A stretch of 64,000 bases of DNA from Novosphingobium silvae (GCF_009856825.1 NZ_WVTD01000005.1:186001-250000), one strand, 5' to 3'. Shown: positions 8,653-19,251, numbered from the stretch's first letter. Numbers and translations are program-made. Notes: generated from the letters alone by a model not told the origin.

Positions 8653-10890
8653 TCAATGCACCGCCTCCGCCTTGCGGCCGTGTTCGTGGGCGAGCGGATC
8701 GTGAGCGAACCGCATCGTCACTGTGGTGCCGCCACCTTGAGCGGGCGTGAACGTCATCTCGCCGCCGTGCTCCTCGATGATCTTGTTGACGATCGCGAGC
8801 CCAAGGCCGGTGCCTTTTTCACGCGTGGTCACGTATGGTTCGATGATGCGTTCGCGGTCCTGCGGCAGGCCGATGCCGTTGTCTGTGATGCGCACGAGGA
8901 TCGAACGCTCGTCGTCGGCGACTTCGACCTTGATGGCACCGCGATAGTCCTCGCCGCCATCTTTCGCTTTCGCTTCCGTAGCTTCGACGGCGTTCTTGAG
9001 AACGTTCGTCATGGCTTGGCCGAACTGATGTCGATCGCAGTCGATCATTCCGATGTGGCGCTGGCTGCTGAACGAGAAGTCGATGTCGGGTCGTGCGACC
9101 TCCTGCAGGAACAGGGCCTGGCGGGTCAGCGCCACCGGATCCTCGGCCCGGAACACAGGCTTGGGCAGGCGCGCGAAGGACGAGAACTCGTCCACCATCT
9201 TGCGCAGGTCCCCTACCTGCCGGATGATCGTGCGAGTCAGGTCCTCGAAAAGTTCGGGATTGTCGGTGATCTGCTTGCGGTAGCGGCGGCTAAGGCGCTC
9301 CGTCGCCAACTGGATCGGCGTGAGCGGGTTCTTGATCTCGTGGGCGATGCGCCGCGCGACATCGGACCAGGCCGCCGTACGCTGGTCCAGCAACTGGCGA
9401 GTGATGTCCTCGAACGTGATGACAAAGCCCGTCGCATCGCGGCTCGTCTTCACCGCCAGCGTCAGGAGATCGCCGCCGCGGTTGTACTGGACGATGCCGT
9501 CCGCCGAGCCTTTCTCCAGTAGGGCCGCGATCGCCGGAGCGAGTTCGGCGATCGCCATGCCCTCGGGCACTTCGCCGCTGCGGTCGGTGAGCAGCTTCTG
9601 CGCCGTGCTGTTCATGAGCAGGATGCGCCCTTCGCCATCGAGCGAGATGATGCCGGACGTTACCGATTCGAGGACGGCCTCGATGAACAGGCGCCGCTCG
9701 TGCAACTGGCGGTTGGCGCCCAGAAGAGCCTGGGTCTGCTTTTCGATCTGGCCGGTCATGCGATTGAAGGCGCGGTTGAGCAGGCCGATCTCGTCGGCGC
9801 CGGTACGCCCCTCGATCCGCAGCGAGTAGTTGCCGGCGCCCACCCGGCGAGCAGCGTCCACCAGTTCATACAGAGGCGCCACCTGCCGGTCCGCGAACCG
9901 TAGCGCGAACCATACGGCGAGGCCTACGAGCGCAAGTGAGGCGACGAACAGCGCCACGTTGAACCGCAACTGCAGCACCCGCGCCCTGCTTGTCAGGACT
10001 TCGTAGGCCTGCACGATGTTCTCCGCTCGCTCGCCCTGGCTGAGCGAGAGCAGATCGGAACTGCGGATGACGAGGAGGTAGACGCCGGAACTGCGCTCGA
10101 TCGGAGTGGCCGCGACGATGCGGTTGTCCTTGGCATTGACCACGTAGGGCTCGCCCTTGTCGAGGCGAGCCAGCACGTCCTGGCCGATGCGGTTGTTCTC
10201 TGCCTCGCCATCGGGATTGACGACGATCGGCGTGCGCTGGTTGCCCTTCCCGTCGATCTGGATCAGCGCGGCGACGCTCAGATTGCGGCGCAGCACCTGG
10301 TCCCCGAGGAATGCCTGGAACTCGCGGCTCGCAACGGGATATGCGGTAAGAGCGTCGCGCGAATCCTGTGCCATCGCGACCGATTCGTATCCCACATCGC
10401 GCAAAGTCTGCTCGTAGTAGCCGCGTGCGAGCTTGTTCGCGTTTTCCAGAAGCCCCCTCGAACTGTCGGAAAACCAGAACTCCACGCCCGACTGGAACAG
10501 CCACGAGGCGAACACCACAACGAGCAGCGTGGGGACGGCCGAGATCAGCGAGAAGATGAACACGAGGCGGACGTGCATCGAACTGGTGCCGCCAGTGTCG
10601 GCCGCGCGCCGCAGCGCCATGCGGCGGCCGAGCAACACCAGTATAGCCATGGCCGGCACCAGCGTGCCGACAAGGAGGCTGGCCGTGAGGTTCGAGGGCA
10701 GAAGTTCGCGGCGGTCACCGCCATTGTTCAGCGCGACCCAGGTGGCCGTCGTCATGGCAAGGAAGGCCACGATCGAGAGGACTTCGATCACCGCAAAGAA
10801 GTTGGCCCGGCGCGCAGCAACCTGCATCCGCCGCCACCAGCGTGGCCAGCCACGCCTGCGCCCGCGCTCCTGGACTGAAACTTCCATCAT
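8653..10890 (-). CDS. ntrY: Membrane sensor histidine kinase NtrY
   Basis: 745-residue transmembrane kinase, partner of NtrX. Hydrophobic segments lie at about residues 34-52, 67-85, 107-130 and 310-330. The stretch between the third and fourth forms a large periplasmic sensor region. A HAMP domain follows (residues ~330-385), then a PAS domain (~395-500). The H-box reads [17 protein letters not shown]. The ATPase region has NVLKNAVEA (N box), ITDNGIGLP (G1) and GTGLGLAIVNKI (G2). Length and topology match NtrY of other alphaproteobacteria. The gene sits between ntrC and ntrX on one strand, consistent with a single ntr operon. Confidence 0.95.
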   Translation of the reverse strand: MMEVSVQERGRRRGWPRWWRRMQVAARRANFFAVIEVLSIVAFLAMTTATWVALNNGGDRRELLPSNLTASLLVGTLVPAMAILVLLGRRMALRRAADTGGTSSMHVRLVFIFSLISAVPTLLVVVFASWLFQSGVEFWFSDSSRGLLENANKLARGYYEQTLRDVGYESVAMAQDSRDALTAYPVASREFQAFLGDQVLRRNLSVAALIQIDGKGNQRTPIVVNPDGEAENNRIGQDVLARLDKGEPYVVNAKDNRIVAATPIERSSGVYLLVIRSSDLLSLSQGERAENIVQAYEVLTSRARVLQLRFNVALFVASLALVGLAVWFALRFADRQVAPLYELVDAARRVGAGNYSLRIEGRTGADEIGLLNRAFNRMTGQIEKQTQALLGANRQLHERRLFIEAVLESVTSGIISLDGEGRILLMNSTAQKLLTDRSGEVPEGMAIAELAPAIAALLEKGSADGIVQYNRGGDLLTLAVKTSRDATGFVITFEDITRQLLDQRTAAWSDVARRIAHEIKNPLTPIQLATERLSRRYRKQITDNPELFEDLTRTIIRQVGDLRKMVDEFSSFARLPKPVFRAEDPVALTRQALFLQEVARPDIDFSFSSQRHIGMIDCDRHQFGQAMTNVLKNAVEATEAKAKDGGEDYRGAIKVEVADDERSILVRITDNGIGLPQDRERIIEPYVTTREKGTGLGLAIVNKIIEEHGGEMTFTPAQGGGTTVTMRFAHDPLAHEHGRKAEAVH

Positions 10891-10950
10891 CGTTGCAACC
10901 TTACAACAGCACTGTGGCCCGGCTGCAAGAGGGAATCCACGAAGGTAGAA

Positions 10951-12384
10951 TTACGGTCGACGAGCGAAGTCCTCCGGGTCGAGCGCGAGTTCGCCTAGAC
11001 GCTTGCGCAAGGTGTTGCGGTTGATGCCCAGCGCCTGCGCCGCGCGAAGCTGATTCCCCGCCGTCTCCCGCAGGACCTCGGCAAAGAGCGGACGCTCGAA
11101 AGCGGCCATGGCGCTGTCGTAGATCGTGCCGCTCGCGGGGCGGGTGGCGGCAAGCCACTGCGCGACGGCAGCGGCGATGTCGTTCCGTCCGCCACCGTCC
11201 GCGTCGTGACTTGCACCTTCGCCGCCATCGGCGGGTTCCTGCGCCAGCAGCGGCATCACCGCATCGGCATCGATCAGGTCTTCGCGCGCCAGCAGGGCCA
11301 GCCGGTAGATGAAATTCTTGAGCTCACGCACATTGCCACGCCAGGGCTGGCGGCTCAGCAGTTCGGCTGCATCGGGCGTCAGCATGCGGCGCGGCAAACC
11401 CTCGGTCGCGGCGTGCTGCAGGAAGTGCCGGGCAAGCAGATCGATGTCGTCGCGGCGATCGCGCAGCGGCGGCATGTGGATGGGCACGACGTTCAGGCGA
11501 TAATACAGGTCTTCGCGGAACCGCCCGGCAGATATCTCTGGCTCGAGGTCCTTGTTGGTGGCAGCGACGATCCGCGTATCGAGCCTTATCTCCTCGCGTC
11601 CGCCGACGCGGCGCACCGTGCCGGACTGCAGCGCGCGCAGCAGCCGCGTCTGCGCCTGCATCGGCATGTCGCCGATCTCGTCGAGGAACAGCGTGCCCCC
11701 CGCCGCCTGCTCGAACTTGCCGACGTGACGCGTTACCGCCCCGGTGAACGCGCCCTTCTCATGCCCGAACAGCTCGCTTTCGATCAGTTCGGCCGGGATC
11801 GCAGCCGTGTTCACGGCGATGAAAGGCCCGGTCCGCCGGTTGCCGAGCTGGTGGATCGCCTCGGCCACCAGTTCCTTGCCGGTGCCCGATTCTCCAAGGA
11901 TCAGCACCGTGAGGTCGTTGCGCAGAACCCGGGTGATCATGCGGAAGACCGACTGCATCGCCGGGCTGCGCCCCACCAGGGGCAGGCCCTCGGCCACGGG
12001 CTCCTCTTCGAGCGCCTGCCCCTGCGAGGCTCCGGCCGCCTGGCGCACGGTGCGGGCCAGTTCGTCGATATCGAAAGGCTTGGGGAAGTACTCGAAGGCT
12101 CCGGTATCGGTCGCCCGCACGGCCGTATCGAGCGTGTTCTGGGCCGACAGGATGACAATCGGCATCTGCGCATGCCGTGCCCGTACCCGCTCGATGGTCT
12201 CGATGCCGTCCCCGTCGGGCAGCATCACGTCGGTGACGAGAGCGGCAAACCCGCGCTCCGCCAGCTGGCGATCGCGCTCCGCAAGCGTCTGGCAGTGGAC
12301 GACGCGGAAGCCCTCGTCCTCCAGCGCGGCGGTGATGACGATGGCAATGGACATGTCGTCCTCCACCAGCAGGACGTCCCTCAT
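10951..12384 (-). CDS. ntrC: Nitrogen regulatory response regulator NtrC
   Basis: 477-residue sigma-54-dependent activator. The receiver domain has the DD pair near residues 8-9, phospho-acceptor Asp in LVTDVMLPDGDG and Lys in YFPKPF. The AAA+ domain has Walker A GESGTGKE, an intact GAFTGA loop, and Walker B GGTLFLDEIGDMP. A Fis-type HTH ends the protein (RAAQALGINRNTLRKRL). It should activate nitrogen-assimilation genes when phosphorylated by NtrB under nitrogen limitation. The ammonium transporter gene at 62023 is a plausible target, although I found no clear sigma-54 promoter there. The start overlaps the ntrB stop by four bases, so the pair is translationally coupled. Confidence 0.96.
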   Translation of the reverse strand: MRDVLLVEDDMSIAIVITAALEDEGFRVVHCQTLAERDRQLAERGFAALVTDVMLPDGDGIETIERVRARHAQMPIVILSAQNTLDTAVRATDTGAFEYFPKPFDIDELARTVRQAAGASQGQALEEEPVAEGLPLVGRSPAMQSVFRMITRVLRNDLTVLILGESGTGKELVAEAIHQLGNRRTGPFIAVNTAAIPAELIESELFGHEKGAFTGAVTRHVGKFEQAAGGTLFLDEIGDMPMQAQTRLLRALQSGTVRRVGGREEIRLDTRIVAATNKDLEPEISAGRFREDLYYRLNVVPIHMPPLRDRRDDIDLLARHFLQHAATEGLPRRMLTPDAAELLSRQPWRGNVRELKNFIYRLALLAREDLIDADAVMPLLAQEPADGGEGASHDADGGGRNDIAAAVAQWLAATRPASGTIYDSAMAAFERPLFAEVLRETAGNQLRAAQALGINRNTLRKRLGELALDPEDFARRP

Positions 12385-13502
12385 GCCGTTTTCCTTCGCG
12401 GACGGGAGCGCGGCTCACGCGCGAGCGGCAGGTGTATGCGAAAGTGCGTCAGGCCGGCCTCCTCGTTGCGCTCGTGCGTGATGCGCCCGTTCATGTCGCG
12501 CACCAGCTTGCGCACGAGCGGCAGGCCAAGCCCCTGCCCCGACTTCTTGGTGGTGACGAATGGCTCGAAGATGTGATCGCGCATGGCGGGATCGATCCCG
12601 GGCCCGTTGTCGCTCACGCGGACTTCTATGGGCAAACGCAGCGGGGCGCTGGCATCGCCGGTCTGAAGCTGCAGGCCGCTGGCGAAGCGCGTGCGGATGA
12701 CGACGCGTGGCTCATCGGCATCCTGGCAGGCCTCGACCGCATTGGAGAGCAGGTTGATCATGACCTGCACCAGCCCGTCCGCGCTGCCCAGCACCGGCGG
12801 GAGCGAGGGGTCGAACTCCTCGACCAGCCGGAAGCGCGAGGTTCCTTGGGCGTTCGCGGCATCCAGCACGTCTATAGCGCGGCGCGCGGCCTCGTGAAGA
12901 TTGCAGGGCCCGACGGGAGGAGCGGTGCGCCCGCTCAGCTTCTGCATACGCTCGATGAGTCCGGCGATGCGGTCCACCTCCCCGGTGATGAGGTCGGTCA
13001 GGGCGCGGTCCCGCTCCTCCACCCGGCGGGCGAGCAGCTGCGCCGCGCCGCGTATCCCCGCCAGCGGGTTCTTGATCTCGTGCGCCATGATCTCGGGACC
13101 GCGCAGGACGGCATTGTCCGGCCCGCCCGAGTCGTCCCCCAGTGCATCGGCGGCGCTGTTGTCGTGGATCGTCAGCAGCTGCCAGCCCGGGGTGTCCGCC
13201 ACGGGAGCCACGTTGATATCGATCCGCCGCGCACCCTTGCCCCTGAGCTGTACGACGATCTCACGCGCGGATACCGGCGTTTCATAGTCCGCAAGACGAT
13301 CGGCCAGCCGCCGGTCGGAGATGGAGACCACGTCACGAAGCTCGCAACCGACAAGGCGACGGGCGGACTGGCCGAAGAACTGCTCGGCGGCCGGGTTCAG
13401 CGATGCGATCGTCAGGCCGGGCTCCAGCAGGACCACCGCCTGCGGCAGGCTCGCAAGCAGCCGCTGGGCTTCGGGAATGCCGGTGCCGGCCGAAAGGCTC
13501 AT
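12381..13502 (-). CDS. ntrB: Nitrogen regulation histidine kinase NtrB
   Basis: 373-residue soluble kinase with no membrane segment. An N-terminal PAS domain (about 10-120) is followed by the H-box [20 protein letters not shown], an N box ([13 protein letters not shown]), G1 ([12 protein letters not shown]) and G2 ([13 protein letters not shown]). NtrB phosphorylates or dephosphorylates NtrC according to PII signalling; no glnB/glnK gene is in the window. It overlaps dusB upstream and ntrC downstream by four bases each (ATGA), which places the three in one operon of the nifR3-ntrBC type. Confidence 0.96.
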   Translation of the reverse strand: MSLSAGTGIPEAQRLLASLPQAVVLLEPGLTIASLNPAAEQFFGQSARRLVGCELRDVVSISDRRLADRLADYETPVSAREIVVQLRGKGARRIDINVAPVADTPGWQLLTIHDNSAADALGDDSGGPDNAVLRGPEIMAHEIKNPLAGIRGAAQLLARRVEERDRALTDLITGEVDRIAGLIERMQKLSGRTAPPVGPCNLHEAARRAIDVLDAANAQGTSRFRLVEEFDPSLPPVLGSADGLVQVMINLLSNAVEACQDADEPRVVIRTRFASGLQLQTGDASAPLRLPIEVRVSDNGPGIDPAMRDHIFEPFVTTKKSGQGLGLPLVRKLVRDMNGRITHERNEEAGLTHFRIHLPLAREPRSRPRRKTA

Positions 13503-14551
13503 GCGGCCTGGAGATTCGTGCGGGGCTGCTCGTGCGCGAACTCGCCGCCTTCCCGATAGGGGGCATAGAACTCAGCAAGTTCCCGAAGAACTTCATCGGG
13601 ATCGGCGATGAAGTTCACCTTGTTCCTGAACTCGGCAGAACCGCGCACGCCGCGAATGTACCAGCCCAGGTGCTTGCGTGCCATCTTCACGCCGGTGTCG
13701 CGGCCGTAGTGGCTGAGCATGTCCTCGTAGTGGGCGCGCATGATCTCGTACTGCTCGGCAAAGGTCGGATCGCCCGCCACCGGTGCGCCGCGCCACCACT
13801 GCATGACCTGGGAGAGAAACCAGGGCCGGCCATAAGCGCCGCGGCCGATCATAAGCCCGTCGGCGCCCGATTGCTCGAGCGCGCTGGCGGCGTCATCGAT
13901 CGAGCATATGTCGCCGTTGACGATGACCGGGATGGACACGGCGTCCTTCACCTTGCGAACGAAAGCCCAGTCCGCCTCGCCCTTGTACATCTGGTTGCGG
14001 GTGCGGCCGTGGACCGTGATCATCCGCGCGCCCAGATCCTCGGCGATCCGGGCGAGTTCAGGGGCGTTGAGGCTGTCGTGGCACCAGCCCATGCGCATCT
14101 TCACCGTAACGGGCACCTTGACAGCCTTCACCGTCGCCTCGATCAGCTTCGTCGCCAGCGGAACCTGCCGCATGAGCGCGGACCCGGCATCGCCATTGAC
14201 GACCTTGCGGACCGGGCATCCCATGTTGATGTCGATGATCGCCGCGCCCCGGTCTTCCACCAGCTTCGCCGCTTCCGCCATCTGGTCCGGCTCGCAGCCG
14301 ACGAGCTGCATCGAGACCGGGTCTTCCATCGCATCCCACATCGCCTTCTGCAACGACACGCGTGTCTCGCGGATGGCGGCCGGGCTGGCGATCATTTCGG
14401 TGACGTTGAGGCCCGACCCGAAGCCCCGGACCATCTTGCGGAACGGCAGGTCGGACACCCCGGTCATCGGCGCGAGCACGACCGGGCAGTCGATCGTGAC
14501 CGGGCCGACCTGAATGGGCTTGAGTGCCGGGGGATTGGGCAATGATGTCAT
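13499..14551 (-). CDS. dusB: tRNA-dihydrouridine synthase (NifR3/DusB type)
   Basis: 350-residue flavoenzyme that reduces specific uridines in tRNA to dihydrouridine. The TIM barrel shows [20 protein letters not shown] near the N-terminus, [38 protein letters not shown] and GDICSIDDA. The start chosen is the ATG giving [18 protein letters not shown]; the frame stays open for 33 more codons, but that extension resembles no family N-terminus and would fill the divergent promoter region with ispDF. This is the first gene of the ntr operon, historically called nifR3. The 80-bp gap to ispDF must hold both divergent promoters. Confidence 0.94.
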   Translation of the reverse strand: MTSLPNPPALKPIQVGPVTIDCPVVLAPMTGVSDLPFRKMVRGFGSGLNVTEMIASPAAIRETRVSLQKAMWDAMEDPVSMQLVGCEPDQMAEAAKLVEDRGAAIIDINMGCPVRKVVNGDAGSALMRQVPLATKLIEATVKAVKVPVTVKMRMGWCHDSLNAPELARIAEDLGARMITVHGRTRNQMYKGEADWAFVRKVKDAVSIPVIVNGDICSIDDAASALEQSGADGLMIGRGAYGRPWFLSQVMQWWRGAPVAGDPTFAEQYEIMRAHYEDMLSHYGRDTGVKMARKHLGWYIRGVRGSAEFRNKVNFIADPDEVLRELAEFYAPYREGGEFAHEQPRTNLQAA

Positions 14552-14631
14552 GATCTGCGCAGTGCTGCCTAAAAAACAGGCAGCGCATAGTGGATTGCCC
14601 TGCGCCAGGCAAGCCATTACCGGCGTGAGCA

Positions 14632-15810
14632 ATGTCGCAAGAGGTCTCACACATTCGCCCCGGCGGGTCCGAAACGCGCGGGGCCATCGCCGCGCTGGTG
14701 GTCGCCGCAGGTCAGGGCCTGCGCGCGGGGCAGCCCCTTCCCAAGCAGTTCGCGCGCTGGCGTGGGAAGCCCGTGGTGCGCCACTCGGTCGCGGCGTTCG
14801 CGGCTGCCGGTTGCAACCCTATCCTGGTGATGATTCCGGAAGGGGCAGAGGCCGCCGCGCAAGAGGCTCTCGCCGGAATCGAGGGGGTGCGATTGGCAAC
14901 CGGCGGCGCCACCCGCCAGCAATCCGTTGCGCAGGGGCTGGAAGTGCTGGCCGGGTTCGCGCCCGGCGCCGTGCTGATCCACGACGCTGCCCGGCCCATC
15001 GTTCCCGGCCATGTCCTCGAGCGCCTGCTCGAAGCGCTCCAACGCCGGTCGGGCGCGATACCCGTCCTGCCCGTGGTGGACAGCCTGACCCATGCGGGGC
15101 CTGACGATCTCATGGGCTCGCCCGCAGCCCGTGAGAAGCTGCGCCGCGTGCAGACGCCGCAGGCCTTCCGTTTCGATGCTATTCTCGCGGCTCACCGCGC
15201 ATGGCAAGGCACTCTGGACGCGGGCGACGATGCGCAGGTCGCCAGTGCCTCGGGGATGGAGATCGCGCTGGTCGAAGGGGACGAGACCTTGCACAAGTTG
15301 ACTTATGCTTCCGACTTCGCGGCCTCCCTGCCGCTCGTGCGCGTGGGTACGGGCTACGACGTCCACCGGCTCGAAGAAGGCGAGGAGCTTTGGCTCTGCG
15401 GTATCCGCATCGAGCATACGCACGGCCTTTCGGGCCACAGCGATGCCGACGTGGCCATTCACGCGCTCGTCGACGCCATGCTCGGCGCAATCGGCGCGGG
15501 CGACATCGGGCAGCACTTCCCGCCGAGCGAGGCCCGCTGGAAAGGTGCCGCTTCAGACCGGTTCCTCGCCCACGCCGGCAGCCTCGTGGCGGAAGCGGGC
15601 TACGCCTTGGGGAATGCCGACGTGACGATCATCTGCGAGGCGCCGAAGATCGGTCCGCACCGGGAGGCGATGCGCGCACGCCTGGCCGAAATCCTGGGCG
15701 TTGACATCACTTCGATCAGCGTCAAGGCAACGACGACCGAGAAGCTGGGTTTCACCGGCAGGCGCGAAGGTATCGCAGCCCAGGCCGCAGTAAGCCTGAC
15801 ACGCGTCTGA
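14632..15810 (+). CDS. ispDF: Bifunctional IspD/IspF (MEP pathway)
   Basis: 392-residue fusion of two non-consecutive enzymes of the MEP isoprenoid pathway. Residues ~15-230 are 2-C-methyl-D-erythritol 4-phosphate cytidylyltransferase ([20 protein letters not shown] nucleotide loop, [24 protein letters not shown]). Residues ~237-392 are 2-C-methyl-D-erythritol 2,4-cyclodiphosphate synthase ([16 protein letters not shown] with metal-binding [28 protein letters not shown]-like [16 protein letters not shown]). The fusion is common in alphaproteobacteria. It makes IPP/DMAPP precursors; ispA at 50120 and miaA at 54682 use such products. Divergent from dusB. Confidence 0.96.
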   Translation: MSQEVSHIRPGGSETRGAIAALVVAAGQGLRAGQPLPKQFARWRGKPVVRHSVAAFAAAGCNPILVMIPEGAEAAAQEALAGIEGVRLATGGATRQQSVAQGLEVLAGFAPGAVLIHDAARPIVPGHVLERLLEALQRRSGAIPVLPVVDSLTHAGPDDLMGSPAAREKLRRVQTPQAFRFDAILAAHRAWQGTLDAGDDAQVASASGMEIALVEGDETLHKLTYASDFAASLPLVRVGTGYDVHRLEEGEELWLCGIRIEHTHGLSGHSDADVAIHALVDAMLGAIGAGDIGQHFPPSEARWKGAASDRFLAHAGSLVAEAGYALGNADVTIICEAPKIGPHREAMRARLAEILGVDITSISVKATTTEKLGFTGRREGIAAQAAVSLTRV

Positions 15811-15835
15811 ACGCCGGACGGACAAGGAACATCTG

Positions 15836-16378
15836 ATGCACGCATTCGCCCGGACGCTTGCCCTTGCGGCCGCTTTCGCTCCCGCCCTCGCCGCGCCGAG
15901 TGTCGCTTTCGCAGCAGAGCCCGCCTGTCTCACCAAGAAGGAGGCTACCGCCCTGATCGCCTATGCCCTGCCGCAGGCGATCAACGGCACGACCCGGCGC
16001 TGCGCCGCTTCCCTTCCGGCCAATTCGTTCCTGCGCCGCGAAGGTGCGCAGCTCGCCGCGCGCTACGCCGGTCAGAAGAACAGGTACTGGCCGCAGGCCC
16101 GTCCGGCGTTCATGAAGACGCTCGGCACCCAGGGCGACGGAGCGGCGAAGATGATCGCGGGCCTTCCGGACGAGACCGTTCGCCAGATGGCAGACGCATT
16201 CGTCGAGGGCTTCGTCGCCCAGCGCATCGCGCTCAAGTCGTGCAACAAGCTGGACCTTGCGATCGACCTGCTTTCGCCGCTGCCGCCGGAGAACACCGCA
16301 GGCCTGATCGCGCTGACGCTCGACGTCGCGGGCGCCGCCGATCCCAAGCTCGGCAAAGTCACGCTCTGCCGCGACTGA
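15836..16378 (+). CDS. Secreted protein of unknown function
   Basis: 180-residue protein with a clear Sec signal peptide (residues 1-26, hydrophobic core then ALAAPSVAFA-AE). The mature part is mostly helical with four cysteines (ACLTKK, RRCAAS, KSCNK, LCRD) that could form two disulphides in the periplasm. An SD (AAGGA) lies 7 bases before the ATG. It lies between ispDF and a CinA-type gene on the same strand, with gaps of 25 and 17 bp, so it is probably co-transcribed. I recognise no catalytic motif. Confidence 0.8.
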   Translation: MHAFARTLALAAAFAPALAAPSVAFAAEPACLTKKEATALIAYALPQAINGTTRRCAASLPANSFLRREGAQLAARYAGQKNRYWPQARPAFMKTLGTQGDGAAKMIAGLPDETVRQMADAFVEGFVAQRIALKSCNKLDLAIDLLSPLPPENTAGLIALTLDVAGAADPKLGKVTLCRD

Positions 16379-16395
16379 TACCGGAAAGGACACCC

Positions 16396-16905
16396 ATGGA
16401 CAGCAATCCGTTCTTCCCTGCCGATCTCGTCGCCCTTGCCCAGAGGGTGATCGACGAGAACAGGGCGCAGGGCCGCACGGTCGCGGTGGCGGAGAGCTGC
16501 ACGGGCGGTCTCGTCAGCGCCGCGCTGACCGAGATTCCCGGCTCCTCGGCCGTGCTCGACCGAGGGTTCGTCACTTATTCGAACGAGGCGAAGATGGAGA
16601 TGCTGGACGTCCATGCCGACATCATCGATTCGTTCGGCGCCGTCTCCCCGGCAACCGCCTGGGCCATGGCGCAGGGCGCGATCCGGAAGAGCCGGGCGGA
16701 CGTGGCGGTGGCGATCAGCGGCATAGCGGGGCCCGACGGCGGCACCGAGATGAAGCCGGTGGGCACCGTAGTGTTCGCCTGCGCGTTCCGGGGCGACGAG
16801 AACGTCAACGCCGAGCAGAAGCTGCTGGAAGGCGGCACTCGGGCCGCGATCCGCCATCAGGCGGCGATCGTCGCGCTCGAACTCCTGCTGCCGCCAACGC
16901 CGTGA
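16396..16905 (+). CDS. CinA family protein, NMN amidohydrolase (PncC-like)
   Basis: 169-residue stand-alone CinA C-terminal domain. The signature VAVAESCTGGLVSAAL is near residue 28, followed by DRGFVTYSNEAKMEML and AISGIAGPDGGTEMKPVGTV. Stand-alone versions (PncC/YgaD) deamidate nicotinamide mononucleotide to nicotinate mononucleotide in the pyridine-nucleotide cycle. The N-terminal molybdopterin-like COG1058 domain of full CinA is absent. The start is the ATG with AAAGGA 5 bases upstream; longer frames run back into the preceding gene. Third gene of the ispDF cluster. Confidence 0.92.
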   Translation: MDSNPFFPADLVALAQRVIDENRAQGRTVAVAESCTGGLVSAALTEIPGSSAVLDRGFVTYSNEAKMEMLDVHADIIDSFGAVSPATAWAMAQGAIRKSRADVAVAISGIAGPDGGTEMKPVGTVVFACAFRGDENVNAEQKLLEGGTRAAIRHQAAIVALELLLPPTP

Positions 16906-17002
16906 GAGGGCGATGACCGAAGGCTGGGTGTCCGAAAGCTGAGGCCGCGGCCCGGCGCATCACGGCGCTGGCTCTGCCTGCTACCGCATCAATGGGCAGC
17001 CC

Positions 17003-17449
17003 TCAGCCCGCTTGCGGCAAGCCGTAGAGTTCCGAGGCACGCGTCTCGAAGGCGGTGACCATCTTGCGGAAGGCCTTGTCGAAGTACTGGCCGGCCAGCT
17101 TCTCGAACAGGGCGTTGCGGAACGTGAAGCGCACGTCGAACTCGATGTCGCAGCTGTTCTCGTCCACGGGATGAAAGGTCCAGCGGTTGTCGAGGTCGCG
17201 CATCGGCCCGTCGACGTAGTGGACCCGGATCTCGCGCGGGCGCTCCTTCTCCACGCGCGACGTGAACTTTTCACGCAGCGCCTTGAAGCCCACCAGCATG
17301 TCGGCGATCATCTCGTGCCCGTCGTCGGACTTCACCCGCGTCGCCACGACCCAGGGAAGGAACTCCTGGTAGCGGCCGACATCGGCAACGAGGTCGAACA
17401 TCTGCTCGGCGCTGTAGGGCATGCGCCGCGTCTCATGAATGCCGGGCAT
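17003..17449 (-). CDS. COQ10/RatA-like START-domain protein
   Basis: 148-residue protein of the SRPBCC (polyketide cyclase/START) fold. It begins MPGIHETRRMPYSAEQMFDLVADVGRYQEFLPW, the hallmark of the coenzyme Q-binding COQ10/RatA group. The usual VDGPMRDLDNRW and CDIEFDVRFTFRN strands follow, and a long C-terminal helix ends in MVTAFETRASELYG. The family in alphaproteobacteria is associated with ubiquinone binding and respiration; a toxin function as in E. coli RatA should not be assumed. Three bases separate it from lipA upstream, so the two form an operon. Confidence 0.9.
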   Translation of the reverse strand: MPGIHETRRMPYSAEQMFDLVADVGRYQEFLPWVVATRVKSDDGHEMIADMLVGFKALREKFTSRVEKERPREIRVHYVDGPMRDLDNRWTFHPVDENSCDIEFDVRFTFRNALFEKLAGQYFDKAFRKMVTAFETRASELYGLPQAG

Positions 17450-17452
17450 GGA

Positions 17453-18409
17453 TCAGGCTCCGGCACCGGCGAGCGCCGCCGCCTTGGCGAGCTTGGCATC
17501 GCGCGCTGCCTTCATCTCGGCGAAATCGGCCCCCGCGTGGTAGCTGGAGCGCGTAAGCGGCGAGGATGCGACCTGCAGGAACCCCTTGGCGCGCGCAATC
17601 GCCCCATAGGCCTTGAACGCCTGCGGGGTCACGAACTCCTTGACCTCGGCGTGCTTGGGCGTCGGGCGCAGGTACTGCCCCATGGTCAGGAAATCGATGT
17701 CGGCGCAGCGCATGTCGTCCATCACCTGGTGGACCTCAAGGCGTTCCTCGCCCAGGCCCAGCATGACGCCCGACTTGGTGAAGATCGAGGGGTCGTGCCG
17801 CTTCACCTCCTCGAGAAGACGCAGCGAGGCGTAGTAGCGCGCGCCGGGGCGGATGGTGGGATAGAGCCGGGGCACCGTCTCGAGATTGTGGTTGTAGACG
17901 TCGGGCCGCGCCATGACGATGGCCTCCACCGCACGCTCCATCTTGTTGCGGAAGTCAGGCGTCAGGATCTCGATCGTGGTCGAAGGCGTGGCCGCGCGAA
18001 GGGCCTCGATCACCTTGACGAACTGCGAGGCGCCCCCGTCGGGAAGGTCGTCGCGGTCGACCGAAGTGATGACGATGTGCTCCAGCCCCGTTTTCAGCGC
18101 CAGTTCCGCCACGTTCTGCGGCTCCATCGGATCCACCCGCCCGGGCATACCCGTCTTGACGTTGCAGAACGCACAGGCGCGCGTGCAGGTATCGCCCAGG
18201 ATCATCACCGTCGCGTGCTTCTTCGTCCAGCACTCCCCGATGTTCGGGCAGGCGGCCTCCTCGCACACGGTGTTGAGCTTGAGGTCGCGCATGAGCTGGC
18301 GAGTCTCGCCATAGCCCTTGCTGGTCGGAGCCTTAACGCGGATCCAGTCGGGCTTGCGCTGGCGCTGCGGGGCGTCTTCGGGGGTCGGCACGGAGGAGAG
18401 ATCGTTCAT
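17453..18409 (-). CDS. lipA: Lipoyl synthase
   Basis: 318-residue radical-SAM enzyme that inserts two sulfurs into octanoyl groups on lipoyl domains. Both iron-sulfur clusters are visible: the auxiliary-cluster cysteines in [12 protein letters not shown] and the radical-SAM CxxxCxxC in [10 protein letters not shown]. The C-terminal RSSYHAG provides the auxiliary-cluster serine. Length is typical. One expected substrate is the lipoyl domain of PdhB at 28101. It lies upstream of the COQ10-like gene and diverges from the carbonic anhydrase gene. Confidence 0.97.
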   Translation of the reverse strand: MNDLSSVPTPEDAPQRQRKPDWIRVKAPTSKGYGETRQLMRDLKLNTVCEEAACPNIGECWTKKHATVMILGDTCTRACAFCNVKTGMPGRVDPMEPQNVAELALKTGLEHIVITSVDRDDLPDGGASQFVKVIEALRAATPSTTIEILTPDFRNKMERAVEAIVMARPDVYNHNLETVPRLYPTIRPGARYYASLRLLEEVKRHDPSIFTKSGVMLGLGEERLEVHQVMDDMRCADIDFLTMGQYLRPTPKHAEVKEFVTPQAFKAYGAIARAKGFLQVASSPLTRSSYHAGADFAEMKAARDAKLAKAAALAGAGA

Positions 18410-18504
18410 GACGCCCAGATAGTCGTATGTGCCCGAGCTTGCCAGCAGGAATATCCGGCGTAAGGGAAAGGAGACCTTCGTCGCAACGTAAAGGAAAGCC
18501 CCCC

Positions 18505-19158
18505 ATGACTTCCACGGACGACCCTGTGCTCGACACCCTCATCGATGGTTACCGCCGCTTCCGCACCACCGGCTGGAGCTCCAATCGCGAACGCTGGGAC
18601 CAGCTTGGCAAGGGCCAGTCGCCCGAGGTCATGGTCATCGCCTGTTCCGACAGCCGCGTCGATCCCAGCCAGATCTTCGACGTCGATCCCGGCACCATAT
18701 TCGTCGTGCGCAACGTCGCCGCGCTGGTCCCCCCGTTCGAGACCACGCCCGGACACCACGGCGTCTCGGCTGCGCTGGAGTTCGCGGTGCAGGTGCTCAA
18801 GGTGAAGGAAGTGGTCGTCATGGGGCACGGCCTGTGCGGCGGCTGCAAGGCCGCGCTCACGCAGGACCTCAAGGACGCCGAGGTCGGCCAGGGCGGCTTC
18901 GTCGCGGACTGGATCTCGATGCTGGACGAGGCGCGGATCCCCGTGGCCGAGACGCTGGGCACCACCGGCCGCGACGCCGAGCGTGCGATGGAGCAGGCCG
19001 CCGTCAAGGTCAGCCTCGAGAACCTGATGACCTTCCCCTGCGTCCAGAGCAAGGTGGGCAAGGGCCAGCTTCGCCTGCGCGGCGCGTTCTTCGCGATTTC
19101 GGACGGCGTGCTTCACCTGCTCGACAGCGAGACGGGTGAGTTCGCGCCGATCTCCTGA
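18505..19158 (+). CDS. Beta-class carbonic anhydrase
   Basis: 217-residue zinc enzyme interconverting CO2 and bicarbonate. The zinc ligands lie in CSDSRVDPS (Cys, with the Asp-Arg dyad) and GHGLCGGC (His and Cys). The N-terminus and the long loop [22 protein letters not shown] are typical of the plant-type beta class. The start is the ATG with AAGGAAA about 8 bases upstream; a longer frame exists but its extra N-terminus is not conserved. A strong intrinsic terminator follows, so the gene is probably transcribed alone. Confidence 0.95.
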   Translation: MTSTDDPVLDTLIDGYRRFRTTGWSSNRERWDQLGKGQSPEVMVIACSDSRVDPSQIFDVDPGTIFVVRNVAALVPPFETTPGHHGVSAALEFAVQVLKVKEVVVMGHGLCGGCKAALTQDLKDAEVGQGGFVADWISMLDEARIPVAETLGTTGRDAERAMEQAAVKVSLENLMTFPCVQSKVGKGQLRLRGAFFAISDGVLHLLDSETGEFAPIS

Positions 19159-19216
19159 GCGGGAGGCCTCTTGCCGGTCCCGGGCGTCGACCCGCCAGGA
19201 GCGGAAGCTGAAACGA

Positions 19217-19251
19217 GAAAGGGCGACGGTTTCCCGTCGCCCTTTCTTTTT
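19217..19251 (+). terminator. Intrinsic terminator of the carbonic anhydrase gene
   Basis: A 13-bp perfect stem (19217-19229 with 19234-19246, GAAAGGGCGACGG and its complement) with a 4-base loop, followed by five Ts on the + strand. Typical rho-independent terminator 58 bp after the stop. On the opposite strand the run after the stem is poorer in U, so it should act mainly on +. Confidence 0.9.

Noticed and set aside
13499-14650. Longer N-terminus for dusB starting at 14650
   Set aside because: The extra 33 residues are not family-like and would overlap the start of ispDF.
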